Below are positions 6,939 to 13,210 of a DNA stretch of 64,000 nucleotides, in pieces. The notes under the pieces are model-generated. The model was not told the origin of the DNA. It searched no databases and was given only the letters and a program-made list of their open reading frames with translations. The translations under genes and the position numbers were made by a program. The stretch spans positions 55,981 through 119,980 of IMG/VR virus record IMGVR_UViG_3300042397_001782. The stretch is one strand, 5' to 3'. Source of the DNA: a virus. Position 1 is the stretch's first letter, and each line of letters begins with the position of its first letter.

Positions 6939-7209
6939 TATATTTGAGGAAGTTTCTAGTAATCTTGGGGATGTTTCCCCCGAAATGGTGGAAATCATTT
7001 ATAAGGATTATGTAAAAACGCTTTCAAAGGAAATGTCAAAGTCTCCAGATAGGGAGATGTATTTGCCTAAGTTTGGTAAAATAGCTCCAAGCATTATAAA
7101 GATAAAGAAAAGGCTTAGGATGTTCTTTAAGTTGAGGCATGTAGAAAAAACACAAAAAATGATAAATACAATTAGATCATTAAGAAATAATAAAAATAAA
7201 AGAAAATAA
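6928..7209 (+). CDS. Hypothetical basic protein, 93 aa
   Basis: The start chosen is ATG 6928 (MSNSIFEEVSSNLGDVSPEM), which overlaps the previous gene by 11 nt; an in-frame TTG at 6922 is unlikely. The N-terminal 50 residues hold a helix followed by EMYLPKFGKIAPS, a pattern like the arm entry of HU/IHF-type proteins. The C-terminal 40 residues are strongly basic (KKRLRMFFKLRHVEKTQ...RNNKNKRK). DNA binding is plausible but not shown. It is the last gene before a new promoter-like box. Confidence 0.6.
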   Translation: MSNSIFEEVSSNLGDVSPEMVEIIYKDYVKTLSKEMSKSPDREMYLPKFGKIAPSIIKIKKRLRMFFKLRHVEKTQKMINTIRSLRNNKNKRK

Positions 7210-7221
7210 AAATTATTTTCG

Positions 7222-7229
7222 TATATTTG
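7222..7229 (+). promoter_or_regulatory. Promoter -7 box before the 142-aa gene
   Basis: TATATTTG matches TAnnTTTG and lies 34 nt before the ATG at 7264, in the first real gap of the operon. The -33 region is A-rich without a clear TTG. The leader (aaaacacacaaaacaatc) resembles those before 10417 and 18746. Confidence 0.5.
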
Positions 7230-7263
7230 TAAAAATTTTAAAACACACAAAACAATCAAAATT

Positions 7264-7692
7264 ATGACAATTAAAGAATTCAAAGAACAACCAATTCCAG
7301 ATTTTGGATTTGAAATCAAAAGAGAAAATCACATTTTAGTACAATGTTACGCTAAAAAAAGTGCATTGGCTTCTCAGCTAGTGGGTATGGACAACCGTAA
7401 AACCACTGAAATTAAAAATGCTTTTAAAGTATTGATGGCTAATGGTTCTAAAACCTTTAAAGAAGGAGATATTATTTCTCTTGGAGATAATATGGTGGAT
7501 AAACCAATTGTAAGCTATAAGCCACCTGTAGGAGGAGATCCTGAGGGAGAAGCTAGACCAGTATTCGGCTCCTATCTACAAGGACTAATGCCATTTGCAT
7601 TCTTCTGTAATAAGTTAGAAGACGCAGACGATGCTTTAGAGCTTACATTTTTAATACCAGAGGATCTTGTCACCGTAAAACATAATATATAA
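7264..7692 (+). CDS. Hypothetical protein, 142 aa, probably well expressed
   Basis: ATG start (MTIKEFKEQPIPDFGFEIKREN). The protein is mixed alpha/beta with a Gly/Pro loop (SYKPPVGGDPEGEARPVFGSYLQGLMPFAFF) and an acidic C-terminal segment (NKLEDADDALELTFLIPEDLVTV). A single-strand DNA-binding or virion role was considered, but no family motif was recognised. Codon use is slightly less AT-extreme than in its neighbours, and it has its own promoter-like box and leader. Confidence 0.65.
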   Translation: MTIKEFKEQPIPDFGFEIKRENHILVQCYAKKSALASQLVGMDNRKTTEIKNAFKVLMANGSKTFKEGDIISLGDNMVDKPIVSYKPPVGGDPEGEARPVFGSYLQGLMPFAFFCNKLEDADDALELTFLIPEDLVTVKHNI

Positions 7693-7693
7693 A

Positions 7694-7948
7694 ATGGAAA
7701 AAAATATCAATAAGAAAAAAACACCCGCTTCTCCTAAGAAGAAATCGTCTAGAGTGACTAAAAAAGAAGAGACCTCTTTGTTAGAGAGCAATAAGATAGA
7801 GGATAGTATTATAAATGAAACTCCAATTGTTTATAATACCCCAAAATGCACTGTTCCTTCTTCAGATATTCTTGGAATAAAGTCATTTACGGAGTCTTTA
7901 CGATACAAAATTGTAAATTTTATAAAACTATTACTAACCTATAAATAA
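7694..7948 (+). CDS. Hypothetical Lys/Ser-rich protein, 84 aa
   Basis: ATG directly after the previous stop (1 nt apart). The N-terminal 40 residues are disordered and very basic (NINKKKTPASPKKKSSRVTKKEE). They are followed by Thr/Ile-rich linkers and a helix near the end (ESLRYKIVNFIKLLLTYK). The basic tail suits nucleic-acid or envelope contact; no motif identifies it. Confidence 0.55.
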   Translation: MEKNINKKKTPASPKKKSSRVTKKEETSLLESNKIEDSIINETPIVYNTPKCTVPSSDILGIKSFTESLRYKIVNFIKLLLTYK

Positions 7949-7953
7949 AAAAA

Positions 7954-8274
7954 ATGAAACCAATGATGATGATGAACAACAAAAAGAAAATTCTTTCATT
8001 AACAAAAGAGACTAATTCAGAGAAAGAAACTTATGCCCTTAAAAAAAGAACTGAGAAAGAAGAAGTTACAAAAACTTTAGAAAAAATCAGCAACGGATGG
8101 CTTTTAACAGTGGATAAATATTCTTTAGATGGAGGAGATGAGTATTCTTGCATTAAAAAGTATTTTGAAAAAAACCCTTTAGAAATGGAAGAAGAAGAGG
8201 ATAAAGAAGAGGAAGAAGTTGGAAAAATGGCAGGAGAAGGGTTTATGGAAAATTGGGATGTTTTAAGCCTATAA
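7954..8274 (+). CDS. Hypothetical charged protein, 106 aa
   Basis: ATG at 7954. The first third is basic (MKPMMMMNNKKKILSLTKETNSEKET). The last third is strongly acidic (KNPLEMEEEEDKEEEEVGKMAGEG). A central region (NGWLLTVDKYSLDGGDEYSCIKKYFEKNP) reads like a small beta sheet with a helix. The function is unknown. The Met/Glu-rich runs make it low in complexity, but the spacing to both neighbours fits a real gene. Confidence 0.55.
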   Translation: MKPMMMMNNKKKILSLTKETNSEKETYALKKRTEKEEVTKTLEKISNGWLLTVDKYSLDGGDEYSCIKKYFEKNPLEMEEEEDKEEEEVGKMAGEGFMENWDVLSL

Positions 8275-8286
8275 ATAATTTTCAAT

Positions 8287-8592
8287 ATGTTTGCCAATCC
8301 AAATGCAGCTAATCCTGCAAAGATTAATTTTAAGAATGTAAAAAACTTCCTCTCTGCACAAGTCAGGGAGGCAGGTTTTTTGCCTGAATGTGAAAAAGAA
8401 CAAGTGCTCTGGAGAGCAGAAGTGGCTAAAGAATGCACTGTAAATGGTAGCTGCTTAGAATGTGGGTGTGAAACCCCCGACCTATATTACGGTACAGATG
8501 GGTGTAAGAGAAAGGAAAATCCTTGCTTCCCTGATATGATGGGAGAAGAGGAGTGGGAGAAGTTTAAATTAGAAAACAATATAAATTTTTAA
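8287..8592 (+). CDS. Small Cys-rich protein beside the DUF1573-like gene, 101 aa
   Basis: ATG start (MFANPNAANPAKINFKNVKNFLSAQ). Residues about 55-85 carry a Cys cluster (KECTVNGSCLECGCETPDLYYGT, then CKRKENPCFPDMM), spaced so that it could bind zinc or form disulfides. The CxxCxC arrangement followed by a second Cys pair and a C-terminal acidic helix (GEEEWEKFKLENN) is distinctive. It lies 4 nt upstream of the DUF1573-like gene, and I recall this kind of pairing in related phages; a joint role is inference. Confidence 0.65.
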   Translation: MFANPNAANPAKINFKNVKNFLSAQVREAGFLPECEKEQVLWRAEVAKECTVNGSCLECGCETPDLYYGTDGCKRKENPCFPDMMGEEEWEKFKLENNINF

Positions 8593-8596
8593 TAAA

Positions 8597-8926
8597 ATGA
8601 CAGATAATATCAACCCAAACTTAAAGCTCACCACAGTGGTATTTGAACCAGACGTAGTATTGGTTACAGGTAGAAGAAATGACACTGTAAGCGGAAAAGC
8701 ATTAGTAAAAAACATAGGGAATGAAACCTTTGTATGCCAAAGTGTTTCTAAAAGTTGTGGGTGTACCACTCCTTCAGGAATCAATACAGGAACTATTATA
8801 GAGCCAGGAGAAAGCAATGAGTTAAATTTTAGTATTCAACTAGGCACTCCTTCAGATAAGTTCATTTATGTCCATGGTAATGCCACCGCAATATCTCTTA
8901 GAATCACAAAAAACATTATTTCTTAA
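8597..8926 (+). CDS. DUF1573-like Ig-fold protein, 109 aa
   Basis: The sequence fits a single DUF1573 domain. A first strand region (LTTVVFEPDVVLVTGRRNDTVSGKALVKNIGNETFVCQSV) leads to the hallmark SCGCTTPSG, followed by GTIIEPGESNELNFSIQLGT and a closing strand region. DUF1573 proteins are common in Bacteroidota, usually exported, with unknown partners. No signal peptide is present here, so a virion or cytosolic role is more likely. The Cys pair of SCGCTTP is intact. Confidence 0.75.
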   Translation: MTDNINPNLKLTTVVFEPDVVLVTGRRNDTVSGKALVKNIGNETFVCQSVSKSCGCTTPSGINTGTIIEPGESNELNFSIQLGTPSDKFIYVHGNATAISLRITKNIIS

Positions 8927-8935
8927 ACTTTTATT

Positions 8936-9448
8936 ATGGAACTAATTGTAGATAATAAAAGATTAACTTATATTTTTCATAATGATTTTGAGTTATCAGC
9001 AATTAATGATGCCTTAACATTTTTAAATAATAATGATTTACCTATTAATTTTTTCATTAACACTCCTGGAGGTTATACAAGTTTTGTACATCCTTTATCT
9101 AAAGCTATTGAGGATTATGAGGATATAGTTCTCTACCCTATTGAGGAATGCTCAAGTGCAGGATTTTTCTTATTAATGAACACTACCGCTCCAATTTGTT
9201 TTTTAGATAAATCAATGAGGGCTATTGTTCATTTTCCAAGAATAGATTGTTTAGTGGACCTTAATGAAACTCCTATTTATGATAAAAAAGAATTAAAACT
9301 TAGATCATTGAATAATAAATTTAAAGACCTTTTGTTAAAACTACCCTTAGAGCAAAAGCAACTAAAAAAACTATTAAAAGGAGAAGACATAACCCTATAT
9401 TATAATGATTTATTAGAGATTTTTAAAGATAGAATAATACATGAGTAA
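8936..9448 (+). CDS. ClpP/S14-like serine protease
   Basis: 170 aa with the ClpP core: an FFINTPGG strand-turn (residues 39-46; ClpP has FINSPGG), ECSSAGFF around the nucleophile (Ser74, aligned with GxAASMG), and AIVHFP with His99 (aligned with the catalytic MIHQP). The Ser-His spacing is 25 residues, as I recall it for ClpP. The third residue cannot be placed with certainty. In phages such folds often serve as capsid maturation proteases; here the gene lies about 1.4 kb upstream of TerL. Processing of capsid or cargo proteins is inference. Its stop overlaps the SET-like gene by 8 nt. Confidence 0.75.
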   Translation: MELIVDNKRLTYIFHNDFELSAINDALTFLNNNDLPINFFINTPGGYTSFVHPLSKAIEDYEDIVLYPIEECSSAGFFLLMNTTAPICFLDKSMRAIVHFPRIDCLVDLNETPIYDKKELKLRSLNNKFKDLLLKLPLEQKQLKKLLKGEDITLYYNDLLEIFKDRIIHE

Positions 9449-9854
9449 CCATAATAATCATTTTGAAATTAGAAAAAGTAAAAGACTAAAACAAGTACAT
9501 TCTACAAGGGATTTCTTTACTGGCGAGACTATTCTTTTTATATGTTGCGAAGAATCAAAGATACCTACTCAACACACAATACAATTAGACGTAAATTACC
9601 ATGTGCTAGACCCTATTGTAAAATACATTAAGCATTCCTTTGACCCCAACGTAAGAGTAGAGGGACATTCTTTAGTAGCCACTAGGAGAATAAGAGAGGG
9701 GGAGGAGATTAAGAGAAACTATTACGAAACTGAGGAAATTATTGTAAAAGAGTTTACAGATAAGGAAACAGGAGAAAAGGTAAACACAAAGAATCTCTAT
9801 TTATTTAATAATAAAAACACAGACGATGGATTATTATTTAATGCAGAATTTTGA
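9441..9854 (+). CDS. SET-domain-like protein (possible protein lysine methyltransferase)
   Basis: 137 aa. It begins with KQVHSTRDFFTGETILF, which matches the first SET strand (actual residue pattern ...F.GE.I). It continues with YIKHSFDPNVRV (residues 62-73), matching the NHS-x-DPN signature used for S-adenosylmethionine and fold knotting. It then has LVATRRIREGEEIKRNYYE (residues 79-97), matching the A.R.I..GEEI...Y end of SET domains. The first His is preceded by Lys rather than Asn. SET proteins methylate protein lysines; the target is unknown. It overlaps the ClpP-like gene by 8 nt, so the two are probably translated together. Confidence 0.7.
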   Translation: MSNHNNHFEIRKSKRLKQVHSTRDFFTGETILFICCEESKIPTQHTIQLDVNYHVLDPIVKYIKHSFDPNVRVEGHSLVATRRIREGEEIKRNYYETEEIIVKEFTDKETGEKVNTKNLYLFNNKNTDDGLLFNAEF

Positions 9855-10377
9855 TTATGAGGTTAATAGAATTTTATTTTGGGAAGTGAATCCTGAATTT
9901 AAATTTACAGAACCTTTTGATAATTTTTATAATTCTTCAGAGAACAAGGACTACACTTCAGAAGTAATGTGGGCCATATATCTTTTTTGTGATATAAAGT
10001 CTCCAAAGATTAGACTTAGAAAAGATGAAAGAGCAGAAGACATTAAAAAATACTTTTTAAAAGAAGATTCTTTTGATTTTGACCATCACGAAGACTTGAT
10101 AGATGCCTATCCAAAGGTAGTGATGACAAAGATACAAAGAGAGTTGAAGGTATGGCAGGATAAGATAGAGGAGAGAAATAAGTTTCTAGAAACCCTTTCT
10201 TATAGCTTAGATACCTTTGAAGCCCTTGATAAGATGATGAAAGACTCCAAGCTTATCTGGGAATCTTTTGGAAAGGTTTACAAGGAATACCAAGATGAGA
10301 ACATTGAAACTAGGGCTAGAGGAGGAAGAGAAGAATCTTTCACTGAGAAATTAGTAAGCAAAGCAAGCAAAAAATAA
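9826..10377 (+). CDS. Hypothetical protein upstream of terminase, 183 aa
   Basis: ATG at 9826 overlaps the SET-like gene by 29 nt; a second in-frame ATG at 9841 would reduce this to 14 nt and is equally possible. The N-terminal half is aromatic and acidic (MWAIYLFCDIKSPKIRLRKDERAEDIKKYF). The C-terminal half is a long charged helix (MTKIQRELKVWQDKIEERNKFLETL). The helical build and location before TerL would suit a small-terminase-like or packaging accessory role, but no helix-turn-helix could be identified. Confidence 0.6.
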   Translation: MDYYLMQNFDYEVNRILFWEVNPEFKFTEPFDNFYNSSENKDYTSEVMWAIYLFCDIKSPKIRLRKDERAEDIKKYFLKEDSFDFDHHEDLIDAYPKVVMTKIQRELKVWQDKIEERNKFLETLSYSLDTFEALDKMMKDSKLIWESFGKVYKEYQDENIETRARGGREESFTEKLVSKASKK

Positions 10378-10416
10378 ACAACACACACAAAACAATAATT
10401 TATAAAACTAAAAAGT

Positions 10417-10611
10417 ATGTACCCAGTAAATAAACCAAATATTTATAATCAGCCAAAACCAGGAGAAAGATTTTCTTTAAAAGAAGGGAGATATTTTTGG
10501 TATTCAAGTATTATGAAAACGTATAATAAAGCCCAACAAGCTGCTTGGCAGAAAGAAATGGAAGAAAAAACCAAGCAAGACCCTCAAACAACAGATGATA
10601 ATATTAATTGA
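10417..10611 (+). CDS. Hypothetical small protein, 64 aa
   Basis: ATG start with the leader acacacaaaacaataatttat, like other gene leaders here. The product (MYPVNKPNIYNQPKPGERFSLKEGRYFWYSS) has an N-terminal Pro/Tyr-rich region and a helical Gln/Lys-rich end (NKAQQAAWQKEMEEKTKQ). It overlaps the next gene by 17 nt. A packaging accessory role is possible from position only. Confidence 0.55.
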   Translation: MYPVNKPNIYNQPKPGERFSLKEGRYFWYSSIMKTYNKAQQAAWQKEMEEKTKQDPQTTDDNIN

Positions 10612-10852
10612 TACGGAAGATAAAGTAATTGAAGTAGAAGGTGTTGATAACGCAAAAGAAACAAAAAAAATTATTAGAGAAACTCTAAAAAATTTTGATG
10701 ATTTTGAGCACATTATAACTCCATCTATAGAAATTAAAATTATTCCTATAAATACAGATTTTATAATGAATAATTTTTTTAAAAATTTTACTAACCTATC
10801 TGGTGACAAAAAAAATAGTTTAGACATAAAACCTGGTCCGCCAAAACAATGA
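10595..10852 (+). CDS. Hypothetical small protein upstream of terminase, 85 aa
   Basis: ATG at 10595, overlapping the previous gene by 17 nt and TerL by 4 nt (ATGA). The product (MIILIDTEDKVIEVEGVDNAKETKKIIRETLKNF) has an alternating hydrophobic N-terminal strand and an acidic helix. It might be a small terminase accessory, but it lacks any recognised DNA-binding motif. The two-sided overlaps support it as real. Confidence 0.6.
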   Translation: MIILIDTEDKVIEVEGVDNAKETKKIIRETLKNFDDFEHIITPSIEIKIIPINTDFIMNNFFKNFTNLSGDKKNSLDIKPGPPKQ

Positions 10853-13152
10853 TTATAGATACTTCTTATATTTTTCCAAAAATATATGACAATACTCCTT
10901 TTATTAAAAACCACCCTGTTTTACACCCTCATAGTACAGCTTATTCTGAATATTGGACTAAAGAACTTGAGGAATTTATTTTAGGGATGTGGAGAGAGGA
11001 ACAAACTCCTGAAGGACTGCGTTGGAGGTACATGAACCCTCAATTAAACTACTTTGCCAACTATCACACCATCACTATTCAAGATGGTAAGCAACGTATT
11101 AAATCTAGACCTAGCCTATTGGATATAAATTGGACAATTTTAAATTGTTGGTTTATTTGTAGAGGCTTTAGCGGGTTTGATGAGGATGATGAATACACCT
11201 GTAATTGGACTGCAAAGTTAAAGCAAGATAAATTGTTAAACAATAGTCTTCCTGATATTCCTCTTAAATTTTTAAATAACCTCACTGATAATTGTTATAA
11301 GAAAGATGGCACGTTAAAGACTTATGTAGATCCTTTAGAATATCTTAATGGTACCCATGAAAAACCTCTTGGTAATCCTTTTTATGAGAATAACGCATTG
11401 AACCTCTTTGTGTTAGGGTCTAGGTCTGGAGGAAAAAGCTTTATGGCATCAGCGTTAATGGAACATGAGTGGTTATCAGATGGGGCAAAGACTGTGGAGG
11501 ATTATCTATCAGGTAGGAATAAAGTGGAAATATTTTGCGGGTCAGCCAGTTCAGGAAAATCTTCTCAGCTTTTAGATAAATTCTCAAACTCTTTAAAGAA
11601 TCTTCCTGGGGAGTATTTTGACAGGGATTATTTTCCTTCTCCTTTTAGTAGGACTTTTTCAGGAACATTGAAGGTAGGTAACTCTAAAAATCCTTATAGG
11701 TTTGAGTATGAGAAAAAGATAGGAAATTCTCTAGTAAAAGAAGGTACAGGGTCCTTGTTGATACATGAAACGTATAAAGACAATAAGCAAGCAGCCGTTG
11801 GGGGTCGTTACAATGTCCTAGTGGTAGAAGAGGTGGGTTTGGAAGATAAGATTCTCACCGTACATGGAGCGAATGAGTCTACACAGGATATGGGGGCAGG
11901 TAAGTTTGGATCTTCCTTATATTTAGGAACAGGCGGGGATATGGATAAAGTTATTGAGTCTGAGATTATATTCAGAGACCCTGAAGCTTATGATTTTCTA
12001 GGATTTAAAGATATTTATGAAGGAAGAGGAACTATAGGCTTCTTTCTTCCAGCTATTTACACCAATTTAGCATATAAAGATGAAAATGGTAATACGGATG
12101 TAGACACCTCTCTTAAATTTGAGATGGAAAGACGTGAAGAAAAGAAGCAAGCTAATAATACTTCTGCTTATGATGAGTATATTATGTCTAGGCCAATTAA
12201 GCCTTCTGAAATGTTTCTCTCAAAAACAGGTAATAAATTCCCTATCGTTATGCTCAGAGAACAACAAGCTTCCAATGATAGATACCAGTTTAAAAAACAT
12301 TTAAGAACATTGGGAAACCTTGTTGAAGACCCTGATTTTATTACAGGTGTTAAATTTAAACCTAACTTTGATTTAAGACCTATAGATAGATTTCCACATG
12401 ATTCTAAGTCAGATTTAAAAAGTGCTTGGGAATTTTATGAGCACCCTCCAGTGGGAATTATACCCCCTAATTTATTTAAAATTGTATATGACCCTATTAG
12501 AGATGAAGGCGGAGGTACCTCATTAGCAGCAATTTACGTTTACAAGTCTAATAATACCTTAGACAATAACGGTAATGAAATTGTGGCTTGGTGGGTAGGA
12601 AGATATGATATGCCTGAAGAAATACATTTAAATTGTGTATTGGCTGCTAAATACTTTAATGCTCAAGTGATGTTTGAGAATAACATTATTGACTTTAAGA
12701 ATTATTGTATGCGTACAGGAAACTACCATATACTTGCCTCCACCCCAAAACAAATAATTGAGAAAGCTATAAAAGACCCCACATTAAAGTATGATGTGGG
12801 AATTCCAATGACAAACCCTTTGAAGCAATATGCTTTAAGATTGGCACAACAATGGTTGTTGGAGGAGAAGAAAAAATATGCAGAAGAGCTAGAGGATGGG
12901 ACAAAGAGAGAAATAGTGGTGAGAAACTTAAACACTATTAAAGATGATTTGCTATTAGAAGAACTTGTACAATTCAACGATAAGGGAAACTTTGACCGTG
13001 TGTCTGCTTTCCTGTTATTAATGCTTTGGCTAGAGCAAGATAAAGAAATGGTTATAAAAGAGTCTGAAGACATAGTGAAAAAAACTTCAAATGATTTTTA
13101 TAAAGACTTATATAATAACCAGTTAAAAAACACTAATTTACTGAAATATTAA
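10849..13152 (+). CDS. terL: Terminase large subunit (ATPase and nuclease)
   Basis: 767 aa; packages DNA into the procapsid as the ATP-driven motor and cuts the concatemer. An N-terminal segment (YWTKELEEFILGMWREE...NYFANYHTI) resembles crAss-like TerL proteins. A P-loop-like GSRSGGKS is at residues 190-197, and a second, GSASSGKS, at 231-238. Walker B reads VVEE at 325-328. The nuclease domain shows the acidic residues expected of the RNase H fold: Asp548 (KIVYDPIRDE), Glu610 (VMFENN) and Asp716 (NFDRVS). Its length is in the range of crAss-like TerL. It begins within the previous gene (ATGA). Confidence 0.9.
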   Translation: MIIDTSYIFPKIYDNTPFIKNHPVLHPHSTAYSEYWTKELEEFILGMWREEQTPEGLRWRYMNPQLNYFANYHTITIQDGKQRIKSRPSLLDINWTILNCWFICRGFSGFDEDDEYTCNWTAKLKQDKLLNNSLPDIPLKFLNNLTDNCYKKDGTLKTYVDPLEYLNGTHEKPLGNPFYENNALNLFVLGSRSGGKSFMASALMEHEWLSDGAKTVEDYLSGRNKVEIFCGSASSGKSSQLLDKFSNSLKNLPGEYFDRDYFPSPFSRTFSGTLKVGNSKNPYRFEYEKKIGNSLVKEGTGSLLIHETYKDNKQAAVGGRYNVLVVEEVGLEDKILTVHGANESTQDMGAGKFGSSLYLGTGGDMDKVIESEIIFRDPEAYDFLGFKDIYEGRGTIGFFLPAIYTNLAYKDENGNTDVDTSLKFEMERREEKKQANNTSAYDEYIMSRPIKPSEMFLSKTGNKFPIVMLREQQASNDRYQFKKHLRTLGNLVEDPDFITGVKFKPNFDLRPIDRFPHDSKSDLKSAWEFYEHPPVGIIPPNLFKIVYDPIRDEGGGTSLAAIYVYKSNNTLDNNGNEIVAWWVGRYDMPEEIHLNCVLAAKYFNAQVMFENNIIDFKNYCMRTGNYHILASTPKQIIEKAIKDPTLKYDVGIPMTNPLKQYALRLAQQWLLEEKKKYAEELEDGTKREIVVRNLNTIKDDLLLEELVQFNDKGNFDRVSAFLLLMLWLEQDKEMVIKESEDIVKKTSNDFYKDLYNNQLKNTNLLKY

Positions 13153-13182
13153 AATAAATTTTATAAAAAAATAATTTTTAAT

Positions 13183-13190
13183 TAATTTTG
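13183..13190 (+). promoter_or_regulatory. Promoter -7 box before the portal gene
   Basis: TAATTTTG fits TAnnTTTG, 20 nt upstream of the portal ATG (13211), in a 58-nt AT-only gap. The -33 element is not clear. It may mark a separate late transcript. Confidence 0.4.
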
Positions 13191-13210
13191 TTTTTTTAAA
13201 TAAACTAAAA

